A stretch of DNA of 64,000 nucleotides, from the NCBI GenBank assembly GCA_013398055.1, contig VZRS01015165.1, positions 29,660-93,659 on the forward strand, given 5' to 3'. The notes under the pieces were generated by a model, which was given only the letters and a program-made list of their open reading frames with translations, had not been told where the DNA came from and searched no databases. Positions 12,701 to 26,060 of this stretch are shown here, one piece after another. The translations under genes and the position numbers were made by a program. Origin of the DNA: Ifrita kowaldi. Its lineage: Eukaryota; Chordata; Aves; Passeriformes; Cinclosomatidae. The stretch's first letter is position 1. Each line of letters begins with the position of its first letter.

Positions 12701-15700
12701 AAAAAAACTTCTTTAGTGTGATTGCCTCTTGATCTTTAACACAGTTGCATACATTTATGCTTAGTTTGGCTCAGAATCACATATAAGTCTTAGAAAAAGA
12801 TGGCTTCTCCAAGTATTAGCCCTTCACATGCAATCTGATCTAAAGATCAAGCTAACTTCTTTTTTGTGACTCATCAAGAACAATAATGTTTCTACAAGCT
12901 CAATTCTGGCCTTAAATTCATGGCCTTGCATTCACCTGTGCAAATAACTAAATGGAGAATTTGATCTCCAAAGAAATCACTCAGGAAACTCTATTATCTT
13001 CCACAGGGTTCTGCAGAGATTCTGTGAGGTCAAGGCCCCCTCAACCTATGTCTTGTTAAATATTTCCTCAAATTTTTCTCTCTAAAGGAGAATAAAAATA
13101 CATACTTTTGTTTCTAAAGTATCCATAGAATTCCCTCTCATACAATTTTTTCTAAGTCTCTACACACTCTAGTCACAGGCCAGAACACGGTACTCATTAT
13201 AATACAAATTGGAACTGCTGCACTGATTAATTTTTTGAGTGTTTTGATATTATGTTTCAATTCAGATCAATTTCTAAACATCTCGAAGACGAAAAAACGC
13301 AATCACAATTGTCCTAAATAACAATCTCTTTCTGTCAAACTTTTTCCTTCAAAACCAAGAAAGAAATATAAATGTCTTGTTTTCCTCTTTAAAAACTCAC
13401 CATTTATGCATTTCACCATTTTGAAATCAATACCTATTAAAGGAAAACTAATAAAATATTAAACTACTTTAAAAAATATTAAACTAGCTGGTAAAAGTGT
13501 CAGCACAAAAAACCAAAAAGCACTAGCAACAACTCTACTGGGAATGCAGGTAAATTGAGGCAGGTTAGGTTGGCAGGTGTGCCTTGAAAACAAGGCAAAT
13601 TGTCTGGAACAAGAAATGTAGCTGAACACAATGAGAATATAATTTGATGAGTAACTAATGCAAGAGAAAAATAAAGAAAAACATTCACTAATGAGCCTGG
13701 AGGAAAGATAATCCACCCATAAGCTTTTCTAACTCCTTTATCAAGAATGTTAGTTTAATAAAACATTTTATGTTTTTCTCAAAGTCCTTATTATTATCAT
13801 CATCAAAAAAAAAAAGAATGTATTTGTACTAAAGACTTTACACACATGAAGATTTTAAGGTATTTTCCTAACACAATCAACACTGTACTTGCCTAATGCT
13901 TGTGGGGGTGTTATCTTCCACTCAGAATATCACAGAACATTTTTGCCCAATTTCACAAGCTTCCTCCTCAGTTTCACAGCTTGCATTACGTTAATAGAAG
14001 TGGTTGCTGCAGTGGTTGAGACCAGTTCAGGATCTAAGGCTTCATCTGCTGTTACTGAAATTAGAACCAAAAGTGTGAAGCAGCGAGGCAGGAGCCAGCT
14101 GCGAGCACGGGCACGGCTCGGACAAGGGGCTCACAGAGAGCAGAGTCACAGGGCACGAGCCACACTGCCCCTGAACCTGGGGCTGGCATCACAGCTGGAT
14201 GCAGGAAAACAGCCCCCACAGTGAGTGTGGCTGCTGTGGCCAGGCCTGCACTCGGAACACTGCTTCCTACTGAGGCAGAAAGTAAAAGAAAGGCAGTAAC
14301 CCAGACTTGTTGGGAAGGGTATTGGAAAGGCTTTGGACTGCAGCAGGCTGAATGCCCACAGACACATGAGGAAACAGCACCTCGTGTTTTTACCTTCCCA
14401 AGCATTGCTTTCATCTTGTTTATCTCAGCTTGAGCCAGTCGGCTGTCACCTAAAGGGTTATTTCCAGCCCTTTGCTGATGCATTAGATGTAATTACATGA
14501 GCAAAGCACAAGATAAATAGATAAACAGTTGGGTGTTATCATTCCGTTGTTGGTAGCTAAGACGATGGTGTTTCTCTTTCCCCTTCTCCCAGAAGTCTCA
14601 CATGGATTTTGAAAAAGAAGTTAAACCCCGCCCCAGTGTTAGCGCCGATCTCTGCAAGGATCACAGAAAGAGAAGTTGTACTTTACTAACCAGGAAGAAG
14701 CCTGGGAGACCATGCCTGCGTATTCCTGCTGCATGACAAGGGTGTTAGTGCTAGTGCTAGCGCGCTTTGCTGTGTAAAGGAAGTCTAGTAGCCCGGTCAG
14801 GAGTGTTTAATGTGTGCTTATGGCCTGGAGGAAGTTTTTAAGTAGCATCAGCACTCACAAATCCAGCTTATACATTGCTGCTGAGGTTGTCTTTCAGGCT
14901 TTATGATAGCAGGAAGTACAAAAGGAGTTAATGTTAACATGACAGTGTACAAAATGCCAGGAAAAAGATTTACTGTGTTTTGGTTGTAAATTGACTAATA
15001 ATTTACAAAAGAAAAGAAAACTATTTTTAAAAGACCTTAAAGATTAATATTCCAAAAATTAAAATGAATGTTATGGATCTAGCTTCAGCAGGAACGAAAG
15101 ACCCTGAGATCAATCCCAAATGCCACTGCAAAAATATATATAGAACAATTTTATAGAGACATGAAATGTGAAATGAGCTTGGATTTGAATATTGTTACAA
15201 GGAGCCAAATAGTAAACTCTAAGGGCTATTTTTTTACAATGGAGACATTGACAATGTTAACAATTGCAGGTCTGCTTCAAAGCTCTAACAAAAGCCTTAA
15301 ATACTGGTAAAATGTTAATAATTTCTAAAGCCATTTGTTCACAACTGGAAAAAATAATTTAATTTCCATGTTTTCTCCTCAGATCATTTAGGTTGGGCTA
15401 TACTTGAAGTGCTGACCACAGTAAGAACCCCAGACATATAAAAGTGCCTGAGCAGTTATGCTATCTGCCAAAGATAATTGTTAGTTTAAGAAGTTGTATG
15501 GTGAAAGCACGTCACACCACTTGCTGGGGTCAGAAAAAACGCACACAATTTAAAGAAAGAGAGAAACCAACCATAACTTAACTAAAATGTTGAAGACCTG
15601 GCATGAATCTCCTATCTTTTTTTCTCTCCAATTCAAAGATAGGTAATATTTCTCCTTCCACCCTCAGGCCTACTAAAAATAGGATTGAAGCAAAATCAAA

Positions 15701-17094
15701 GTGATGTTTTCCTGCTAGTTGAGCAAATAACAGACCAGCGTAAAGAGCAAGCTGGACCCAAAGAGCTGTTTTACAGACTGGCAATTCTGCTTCTAGTTCA
15801 GTTAATGTTGCTCTGAGGCTACAAAGCAGTTATTCCCCTGGTACAGAAGTAAAAACGAGTTATGCTTAAACATCAAAGTAAGCAGGAGATCTATCTGCAG
15901 CCTAAGCATTTTCTTCTTAGTCATTCAAGGAATGTATCACCGTCTCCAGTAAAAGTGTTACCTGAGGAAGGATTACAAATCAAAAAGGACCTCTTTCTGT
16001 GTTTGAAGATAATCTGAATTAGTCTGATGCATACTTCAGACAAATCTGTTGCTTTACGTCCACAGAGTCTTCTGTCTCTGGATGTAAAACTCATTTAATA
16101 TCGGGTTTAGTCGCTTTTCAAGCAGATGATAGAAACTGGCTCTTTTTGAAGACACATTGTAAAAGGTATCTTCTAGGGGCTACCATCTCTCTGCTGATTA
16201 TAACAAACTGATGTCAGAGTTTTTCCCTATTGTTCTGTCATGCTGTACATTGCCATATTCAGTGTCTTTTGCTCCCAGACACTGGAAACCATATAGCAAA
16301 TAACCTAAACTAGCCATGCAGCCAAGTCCAATAACCAATACAAGGGGGAAACACAGGATCTTACACTGTGCAACCCCAGGGCCTGGGCTGACAAAGGCAG
16401 AACAGAGGTAATCACTGAGTTTGTAGGAAAGGGAAACAGAAGAGCAAAAACTGAGGGAGACCCCTTTTGAGAAAAAGTGGTGGGACATTGCCAGAAAGGT
16501 CCCACTGTTTATTCAGAGAGAGAGACAGTATGAGGAACTGTTATCAGCCTTGAAGTTTATTGTTGTGTAAAGCTGAGAGGAAATAAGGTTAGGTACACAG
16601 GCAAGCCATGCCCATGGTTATCCCAGCCCTTTCAGAAGGAAAAAGAATTGCTGATAGAAAAAAAAAAAAAGTATAATCCATGAATCCACAGAAAGTGTGT
16701 GATAGGAAGGCAGAGTTTGCTCACATGGGAGAAGACACCTTATCTGTGAAAAAGGCAAGAGCCCCTTGCAGCAACAACAGGGGCTCCACTGCAGGATTGT
16801 CAGTGGAACAAGCCTTCGGAAAACTGAAACATTGTCTTAGCTTACTTAGCTTAACTTAGCTATGATCTCTTCAATTTGAACATTGGTTCTTTACACATGA
16901 TCTAGTTTTTCATACTGGTCCAAATACGCCATCGTTTCCCTTTCATGTGGATTTGTGAATTTATGGGACTTTATTGTTTCATTTAAACATTTTGTGTGCT
17001 GGATTTTTTTGTGGTCAAAGAATCCAGCGTATATTAGTAATTCTCATACTTTTTCTCAGGAGAATTTACAAAATTTTACCATGAAAACAAAATA
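9731..17094. other. intergenic or intronic DNA, nothing recognised
   Basis: More than 7 kb without a recognisable gene or repeat. Locally GC-richer DNA at 14,080-14,260 and a CCCCGCCCC box near 14,627 are the only departures from the AT-rich background; neither sits beside a convincing exon. A short CTTAGCT/CTTAACT reiteration lies near 16,838-16,862. Confidence 0.45.
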
Positions 17095-17484
17095 TATGAC
17101 AGAGTTGGGGCTGTTCAGCACAGAGAAGAGAAGGCTTCAGGGGGACCATAGAAAAGCCTTCCACTGTTTGAAGGGGGCTACAAGAGAGCAGGAGAGGGAC
17201 TTTTTACCTGTTGTCCTACGAATGGTAATCACTAGGTAATGGCTTTAAAGTGAAAGAAGGCAGGTTTAAATTAGATATTGGGAAGAAACTCTTCCCTGTG
17301 AGGGTGGTGAGGTTCTGGTACAGATTGCCCAGAGAAACTGTGGATGCCCCATCCTTTGATGTGTTCAAGGCCAGGTTGGATGGGGGTCTGAGCAGCCTGG
17401 TCTAGTGGAAGGTGTCCCTGCCCATGGCAGGGGACTGGAACGAGATGATCTCTTCCAAACCATTGTAGGATTCTATGATACATT
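17095..17484 (+). mobile_element. CR1 LINE 3' end
   Basis: A well-preserved CR1 3' end in the plus orientation: TTGGGGCTGTTCAGCACAGA, then GGGAAGAAACTCTTCCCTGT, then GGACTGGAACGAGATGATCT, finishing with GGATTCTATGATA. The tail matches the CR1 3' terminal octamer pattern. The plus-strand frame corresponds to the last part of the reverse transcriptase. Truncated at 5'. Confidence 0.95.
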
Positions 17485-17689
17485 GCAATGATATTCACCA
17501 GTTTGGGGCTTCACCCTAACTTCGGGCTAAAACAAGAGATTTTTCCAAGTAAGTCTTTTTCTATTTCCACAGCTGCTGATAATGTTATTGTCCTCCATGG
17601 GACACATGCATGAGCCAGAGTTGCTATTCACTTCAGAATTTGTCAAATGCCATCCTCCTCCTAAAGTCCCAGATGAACAGTGAGATACT

Positions 17690-18078
17690 TGTCGCTAGTG
17701 AGCGGAGACTGAGTAAGAAAACGACATGGATGGTTTATGAAGATAAGAAAACCGACGCTTTATTAATTTACAAATGCGTTTATATACCTTAGCACGCTGG
17801 ACTGACATAAGGGTATTGGTTAACTGACCAACGACCCCCCAGAGGGATTGGCTGGACCCAGTAATTCTTACTTCAGATATTTTCTTCTTTGGTATCATAA
17901 CAATACCATAGTTTACAAAGTCTCTCAACTGTTTTCCCACAGCGTCTGTGAGAAAGCAAGGCTTTCACACAGACGCCTGTCAGAAAACTGAGAAATCTCC
18001 CTGCACCTAGGTCTTTATCATCGAGATACTGTTTATAAATTAAACAAAAAGCACCATTAAGTTGCCACCGAGAAAGCA
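17690..18078 (-). mobile_element. ERV solo LTR
   Basis: Read on the minus strand, this 389-bp element starts TGCTTTCTCGGTGGCAACTT and ends with CACTAGCGACA (TG...CA). It has a TATATAAA box (plus positions 17,779-17,786) and an AATAAA signal (17,759-17,764) only about 20 bp apart. Such a very short R region is known for some bird LTRs. No internal ERV sequence adjoins it. The flanks do not show an obvious target duplication, so the ends could be off by a few bases. Confidence 0.75.
17942..17976. repeat. 16-bp hairpin inside the LTR
   Basis: GCGTCTGTGAGAAAGC and GCTTTCACACAGACGC pair over 16 positions with one mismatch around a 3-base loop (AAG). It lies in the U3 part of the LTR at 17,690-18,078. 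It could be a protein binding palindrome or an RNA hairpin in read-through transcripts. Confidence 0.9.
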
Positions 18079-21000
18079 TTCTAATATAGGAGGAACTGGA
18101 AGCAGAAGAAAAGGTCTAAAGGGTAACAGTCTGAATGAGGCAGCTGGAACCTGCTTTTTCACCAAAAAGGCCTAATTTACTTAGTTGAAAACATACCACA
18201 GCTGGATGATCCACTCCAGGATATGGTATACATACTGGGATTTGTGCTTGAAATCCTGTGACCTTCCTGGGGAAATAGTCTCCATAATGGTACAAATATC
18301 TCGGATCAAGCGATTAAATTCCCAATATTACACTGGCACAGATGCATTCAGCTGGTTTGTACTTAATAATGCCCAGCAGCAGTAGTCACAAGTACAGTAG
18401 AAAGATGAGCAATAAATGGAGCTGTGGCTCTTCAATCTTCACCACCTTTTGGGCTGAATTTCTTCAGGCTTTTTACATGAATTCTGCCAATAAAGATGGC
18501 CCAGTTTGTAGTTATCTGCATCTCTGATTTCTTTTTACATAGATCTGTCACCTTAGACAGCCTCATGCTTGAGCAAAACCAGAACACAGTGTGAAACACA
18601 CACAAACTATCTACTTCTGACCTGTCCGAGGTCATCAAACAAAACCAAAAAACGTCTCACAAAATTTCCATCTGGAAACATGAGCTGGCTGAGCTGGACG
18701 CACAAACCCTGTCAAGCCTTCCCTTAAGTCTCGCCAGGATATTAACTTTGAAATAATGCCTAGTTTTTCTGAGCTCTGTTTTGAAGATTTCTGCCCTATT
18801 CAGAATGTCTGACTTGCCATTATTTTAAGAAGGAGGTAAAAGCCAAAGAGTGGAATTTGGAAACACATGTGTCATCAGCTCAATTATATTGTTGTCTAGA
18901 AGCGAGTCATGCTGGCACATAAAACTAATTTATGGTTACAATTACATGCATGGGACAGTCATAATACCTTTGCTTGGTCCGTCTAGTAGCCACAGCCACT
19001 AGAAGTACATTCATCCCACACAAAATCAACTACTGGTGACCCCATTTCTGCACTCTGCCTTAATACAACAGAAAGAAAGAGATTTGGAGGGCCATGAGGA
19101 ATGTTTCAGAGAGCTCTCCTTGCAATAAAAGCTTCTAAAAACTCATCCCAAGTTCCTACATACAGGGTCACATTCCTGCTATATAAAAAAGTTACCACCT
19201 GGTTTTAAACCACTAGAAATTAGGGAATTGATTCAGATCCAATATCAACAGTGCTCAACCCTTGCCGACAGTATTATCATACAACAGGAATCATGAAACG
19301 GCTTGATCCAGTGCCTACTTAAGTGAATTGAAAACTTTCTGTGGGTTTGAGAAAGAGCTGGTTGGGAAAAGAAGAGATGTCTGACACTGATTTAGATATT
19401 AACATGGTTAGGTAAATTTTCAGACTTTAAGTCATAAAACTTCATGTTTCTGTAGAGAGAACGTGTGGTTTAGTGACTGAACAGCTTCATTTCTTTTAGA
19501 TTCCTAATAGCATCAAAATAGTTGTTGGATGAGGATAAAACACATGCACAGACACAGGCAAGAAAACATGTCACAGCATTTAGGCTAAAACCTTCCGGTG
19601 CATATACTAGCCAGTTCACTGAAAATACTAATTTTTTTAAATATTTTTTTCTGATTGGTTTTCTGCTGCTCTTTGGGAAATGAGCTCTTTTATGGCTCAC
19701 ACTTTGCATTCTGATTCATCACTTTGAAACATTGATCATGTTTAGATTGTTGAAAAGCATGGTGTTAAACAAAAAAAATAAAAAGAAAAAAATTTGCCTG
19801 AGAATTTCAAACTGGGTATTCTCGGCCCACATATGGATGGATATATTTTTTTATACTCAGTGCTAAAGAACTATTTAACCAACCCCTTCACTCAACCAAG
19901 CTCATCTCAGTTAGTAGAAGTGAAGCCACTGATTGAGCCTTTGCTCATTTCAAGGATATTATGTGTCAGTTGTATTCAGATTAAAATACCAACTAGAAAA
20001 AGATATGACATGATCAAAGTTAGCAAGAAACAGGAGATAAATCTGACTGATTTTGGGGATGTAGGCTGGAAATACGTCAAGAAAGCTCTTCCCTGAAAAA
20101 GTATTAATGACTGGTGAGCAGGGGTGAGTAACAGGGACTACACACTTACATGACTGTCAAGAATTTGTCACAAGGTGCCATCACCATCCTAGCTGCTCTT
20201 GTTAGCGAGTCTTGGTTCCAGAGCAGCAGTACTTCTACAGGGCCCCAGGCTTTTTCTGTAAGGAGCCACATACCTACACAAGCAGCTGGAAAAAAGGAGA
20301 GTCAAAGTTTTTTTACATGCACAGAGGCAAGCAGGCCATTGGTGGTTCCTTCATGAACAATGGCATGGGAACCTCTCAGAATGTGTGTAAACAACCAGCC
20401 CAGACAGGGAATCCAGAGCAATGCAGCTGCCTGATAGCTCTGTATCTGAAAAGTGAGCACATGTGGGTCACTGCTGATGGAAGAGTGCAATCCCTGTTCA
20501 GTCGCTCTAGAAAACTCGTGCCAACAGCGTTGTGTCAATACAACATAATTAAGTGCATCAATATGATGATTTAGACTATTCATTAGCAAATAAATTATTT
20601 GTATGAGATGAGAAGAAAACAGGTGTGCATTGTTAAACCCTCGGAGCATTCTCCCTAACTCTGCATCAGTAGAAATCACCAAGCAATTGTTCAGGATTTG
20701 CCCAAGTCATACAGCCTACAAAGGGAAAGCTATAGCAAACAATGCTTTTCAGACCTTCATGCTATGGATAACAGACACATTCTGCATGGTAGGAACATAA
20801 AGTTTTACCTGTTATCTGCCCAGTTTAGTGGCTACTGTAATGTTTCTCCTCTCAGCACTGTATCTGACCCGAACAATTCTCTGGATAAGTATTTTGAGTC
20901 TGACCTGAATCCATCAGGATCCATCAAGCAAGACTTCTTCTGTATTCTAGGCCTATGCTTCTGCTACCAGGCTGCCTCATTCATGCAGCCCTTGGGAACA

Positions 21001-21812
21001 ACTTGGAAGAGGATGCTAATACACTTGTGCATTGTTACTCCATCAGCTTATTAGTCCTTTGCTCTCAGTTTACAATGTCTTTCCAAATTTCAAAAGTTCA
21101 AAGTAGACACTATTTATGAGTTCTTAGACTGGGACTCATGGCACCTATTTTTAGTTTTAAAAGTGGAGCAGATTGTCTAAGCTGGCCATTCATACTCCTC
21201 CTCCAGGGAGAAGCAATGCCCTTCAAAAAGCAACTCAATCCAGTCAAAAATGGATGCCTAAAATAAATGTAATTAATCACCCTCCAGAAGTTTCTGTTGT
21301 TCTGATAGTAGGGGAAGCTTGGTAAACCACTTAGACTCCAAGCCTAATTCTGTCTGAAGTTAGCTGAGTCACATAGCAACACTTTTCCGTGTTTTAAACT
21401 GTCCCTTATGAGTATACTGTAACTTCAGAAAAAGTCTCACTGGTAACTCTAAAAAGCCTCTGAAGGAGGTGAACAACTGCACCCACTACATTTACAACAG
21501 AAATCACCTTACTCATGGAAATTATTCAAGAGCAAATACACCAGCCAAAAAGAAGAACATAGCAGATTACAGAATTTCTGCCACAGCATGTTGGATGCTC
21601 TAAGTTTACATGAGCCCAATGGGAGACTGAAGAAGTTCAAGGCAGAGGAATCCATGAAGGTTACATATATACCACACACCTTCAGGAAGCCACATGTTGT
21701 GACAGATTGGCATATTGCCTTACACAGATCTTGTCCTACACATCTGCTTTCGGCCACTGCTGAAGAGGGTGCTTAAGACTTAGATGACATTGGTCTGACT
21801 GAGTAATCCCGC
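18079..21812. other. intergenic or intronic DNA, nothing recognised
   Basis: AT-rich DNA with only short frames of up to about 126 codons and no recognisable domain, repeat or RNA gene. Confidence 0.45.
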
Positions 21813-22077
21813 TCAGACCACAGATTCTCATACCTCTGCTAGCCCCACTACCAGTTTTGATTCGTTCAGACCACAGATTCTCATACCTCTACTAGCCCCA
21901 CTACCAGTTTTGATTCGTTCAGACCACAGATTCTCATACCTCTACTAGCCCCACTACCAGTTTTGATTCGTTCAGACCACAGATTCTCATACCTCTACTA
22001 GCCCCACTACCAGTTTTGATTCGTTCAGACCACAGATTCTCATACCTCTACTAGCCCCACTACCAGTTTTGATTCAC
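21813..22077. repeat. 53-bp minisatellite, five copies
   Basis: Five head-to-tail copies of a 53-bp unit beginning TCAGACCACAGATTCTCATA and ending TTTTGATTCGT. Copies start at 21,813, 21,866, 21,919, 21,972 and 22,025. Copies 2-4 are identical by eye. Copy 1 differs by one base (CTCTGCT for CTCTACT) and copy 5 differs in its last two bases. The near identity means the array expanded recently. The unit has no open frame through the array, since 53 is not a multiple of three. Confidence 0.98.
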
Positions 22078-24221
22078 AGATTTACTGGCTAGGAATTACC
22101 ACATTTGAAGAGCAGTGATCTAAACTAAATTTAAAACACTTGACAATTAGCATCACCTATCAATAAAGTTTCATCTCTGCTAATTATTTAGACTCAAGCT
22201 TTTCCTGAAACTATACCCATAAAACTGGCAATGATAACTGCCAATTTTATTGATTATATATATGCTTTTGGGGTTCTGTTTACCCTTCTTTATGCTCATA
22301 ATATCATAAAACATGCTCAGCTGAACATGTCTGTCTTTATATTCAGTCTTTCTCTCTTTATAATCAGTTCATTTTTTTTTTTTTAAGGAACTACAGTAAG
22401 TTCCAATGCACTATGCAGCCTCACTCTACTATTTTTGTTGTTCAACCTACTAAAAAGCCACATGAAATAAGGAAAAACTTACAGCTTTTATGTGGTCACT
22501 GCCATCCTGAGCCAGACCAACTTTTTGGTGTCTTTGGACACTAAGGATCTGGGTTTTAGCTTTACATCCTGTAAAGGAGAGAGGTAATATCACAGGGTGT
22601 AGACAGGAAAAACAGGAGCAAAACAAAGCTTTAAATGTAAAAATTCTGAATCAAAATTTTCAGACTGTAATGACCCCGTTATGCGATTGTTTGGGTTAGT
22701 TTTCATTAGAAGTCGTGGGTTGGTGCAACAATTGTGAGTTGCGTTACTGGGGCTTGTGGGATGTTTCACTTTTCCTCTTCAGACTGAGAATTCATCACAA
22801 CTATGCTCACAATGGTTTCAAGTAGCTGTGAGTATCAGGGGTTCCCACCAGTTTGGACTAGGAAGATGTCCTGCCCCTCACTTCACACCATGATCTGCAA
22901 CCACACAGCACCATGTCTGCAATATCACTGACATCAAGTTACTCTCAAGTAAATTGAGATACCTCCATATGTAACCAGAAACATCAGAAATAGAAAGGGG
23001 CAACGAAATGGTACCAGGTCATATCTGGGTATGATTTTTGTGCAAATTGGAAGTCATCTGAACAGCTCAGGGAAGGTTAAATTTTTTGTTTACTAACTCC
23101 TGTAATACAGGATCAAGGGCACATCTGACAAAATTGAAAGACAAGTCATTTAAAGCTGTTGAAGGTCATGTAAGAAATACATAAAAATAAGCATTTTTTT
23201 CAAAAATAATCCCATAAGTATTACTAATCTGTTACAGGAAAAACTGAAGGAGAAAGCCATTACAGGCCTCACAGAAAGGTTAAGCATTATGTGAATTTTA
23301 CAAATACCTTCTCTTGCATAAAACACAATTAAATTTTGGGACCTCCTTCTTCAGTGAATAAGCAACCACCAAGAAATACAATCAGGAAGTTGCTCTTTGG
23401 GCATGTTTTACCATAATTTTCTATTCATGATCTTCTTGTAGATTATCCTCAAGATATTGTTCATGGATACTGATGGAGGTAAGATACAGGATTAAGTGAA
23501 TTTTTTGTGTGTTCTAATAGGATCATGCCAAAAATCCTTAAAAAATTATTCAGGTTCTTATCAACTATGAACTACATTTGACACTTGTAAAGACTGTTAA
23601 AAATGTCATGGCAGTTTTCCAAAGATACCTGAATTTAATCCAAAGGAAAAAGTCATGGTGAAGTAAATATGAGAATCTATGTCAAAAGTGTTAAAAAATG
23701 AAATTTTTCACTTGCTTTTCTATATCATTCCTAACTGTATTAGAAATTATCCAGTCAGACTATATAATTCGTGTGAATAATTTGATCCTTAAGAAGTATT
23801 TCTATGCAAGAGAAGCTCTTAAATTTAACTAACCAGTAAGACAAGAAAAAATTTCAGAATTCTATTCAGTATTAAGACTAGAATAGGTCTAAACACATTG
23901 AAAAGTACATGAGATAAACTAAATTAAGTGCAAGAAGCAGTACATTCAAAATAACACAGCTGAATGAGGCTAATCCACCTTCTTTAAGGGGACTGAGAGG
24001 CCTGAGATGGTACTCTGCATCAAATTAAAAAAAAAAAATCCAAAAAACCAACATTTTTGAAAGATATTAATTACCTGGGAGAATAGAATAAAAAGTATTA
24101 AAAAAAATTAAAAGAGTTACAAAGAAACTTGAGGACTTAACTTTCTTTCAAAGAAGGAAGACCAAGAAGGACATGATTGTAGCCCTCCGATATATAGAAG
24201 ACTGTAAACAGATTCATAACA
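22078..24221. other. intergenic DNA, nothing recognised
   Basis: AT-rich, no frame above 60 codons. A poly(T) run lies near 22,373-22,384. Nothing else recognised. Confidence 0.5.
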
Positions 24222-24480
24222 TCATAGAACCACAAAAAGGTTTGGGTTAGAAGGGACCTTAGAGTTCCTCTTTTTCCAATCCCCTGCTTTGGGCAGGGAC
24301 ACCTTCCACTAGACCAGGATGCTCCAAGCCCCATCCAGCCTGGCCTTGAGCACTTCCAGGAATGGGGCATCCACTTCCAATTTCTCTGGGCAACCTGTGC
24401 CAGTGCATCACCACTGTCTGAGCAAAGAACTTCTTCCTACCATCTAATGTAAATCTACCCTCTTTCAAATAAAATGATGT
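24222..24480 (-). mobile_element. CR1 LINE 3' end
   Basis: Starts with the tail ACATCATAGAACCACAAAAA, then GGTTTGGGTTAGAAGGGACC, CCATCCAGCCTGGCCTTGAG and TCTCTGGGCAACCTGTGCCA. It is a clear minus-strand CR1 3' end, cut at 5' just past the reverse transcriptase C-terminal segment. Confidence 0.95.
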
Positions 24481-25825
24481 CTCATTGTTCCCTATAGCCC
24501 TGCGTTTTTATCATTTTGTGATACACTCCTAGACAGACGAATCTCAAGGGAAGATTCCTTGCTCTTAGTGGGAAATCCCAGTAGGCTATGCCAAGGAGGA
24601 CAAAAGAGAATTTAAGACATGAAAAGATCAAGTACTTGTAGATACACTGGAAAAATTGTAGCATACCACACAAGCAGCTTTTGTAATTCCCAAACCTGGT
24701 ATGTATTCTTCATTCAAAACTAACATGACACAGATGCCAAAACCTACATTGTTTTCTGTGCTGATTTATATTGTGGTTAAAACAGAGAAAGTGCCTACAT
24801 TTTCATACAAAATATTGAGCTCATATACAAAATCTCATTTTTTTGTCTTTTGAGTTAGTGAAAAGCAAGGCCTTTTGAGATGTTTTAAGGCTGTAATCCA
24901 GCCACCTTCAGAACGGACAGTAAGGGCCACTCAGCTGTCTTAGCTGGAAAAGAAATGGAAAGGCCTAAAAGATGAAGGATGAAGATTCAGTGGCAGAAGC
25001 TGCTGCATTATCACAGGCCAATTTCAATATCTAATGCTGCATTTCTGTTCCCTTTCAAAATACTTAAAGAAAGACTTAAGACTTAAATAATTTTCTATTA
25101 TTAAGAAAATTTAGTTTTCCCATCACTTCTCAGCTGATTTAACTCTCAAATCTGGCCCTTTTTCTAATATGTATCTGTTAAAACTGCATTAAAATTAGAT
25201 CCATCTGAAGTTCATAAAAAACATATTCTAAATCTTACTGAGTTAAGCAAGAATCTCTGCTATTTCATAATAATGTGTAAGGAAGGACTGATGAGAACTA
25301 AATTTTTTATCTCATTCACTGTAATTCAGATTCTTCCAACAGTAACAGGGAAAAACACTTCACTTGGACTATTAAGGAAGTAACAGTGAACTGAATTCTT
25401 CCCATGTTAGCCTTATTAAGAATTATTATTAAGATGATGTTTAAAGAAGACACACAATGCTGTCAGGCACCACATTAAAGCAAGACAAGCCACTGTTCAT
25501 CTGAGAAAAGAAGCTGTTCATTTGTTCTATGAGAGCTCCTGCTATGTCACTTTTGGGGTGTTTAGTTCCTTATCAGCTTGATGATGCACTTCTGGTAAGA
25601 TCTGGACTTGGGAGAAGCTTTACAAATTATCTGCACAAAAGTGATGGCTTCAATGACATCACAGACAGCAAAAGCTGTGGAGTCTGGCAACGATTTCACA
25701 TAGAAGGAACAAATATAATTACAAAAAGTCATACAAGCAGATAAGAAAGGGTCAGACAGAAGTGTGAAGGGTGTATACAACAGTTATATTTACATATCAA
25801 GTTGAAAATTGTTGCAAAAAAACTA
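24481..25825. other. intergenic DNA, nothing recognised
   Basis: No gene, repeat or RNA recognised in this AT-rich stretch. Confidence 0.5.
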
Positions 25826-26060
25826 AGAACTGAGTCTTTCAGTTGGAAGGGACCTACAGTGATCATTTGCAGTCCAACTGCCTGATTAGGCTGATAGAAG
25901 TTAAAGCTTCAATTCAAGGCATTATCCAAACACTTCTGAACACTGGGAAGTCACACTCAGTGAACACTGGCAGACTGGGAATATTGACCATCTCTCTAGG
26001 AAGCCTTTTCTAGTATTTCACCACACCTTTTCCAGTGAAACTGCTTTGTTTTCCGGTATC
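25826..26060 (-). mobile_element. old CR1 LINE fragment
   Basis: CAGTTGGAAGGGACCTACAG, then CAGTCCAACTGCCTGATTAG, then TCTCTAGGAAGCCTTTTCTA follow the block order of an older CR1 subfamily read in reverse. Strongly diverged, so boundaries are approximate. Confidence 0.75.

Noticed and set aside
16838..16862. CTTAGCT/CTTAACT reiteration as a functional repeat
   Set aside because: Only three short imperfect units; within chance for this composition.
21813..22077. CRISPR-like array
   Set aside because: Units are directly contiguous 53-bp repeats without unique spacers, in a eukaryotic sequence; it is a minisatellite.
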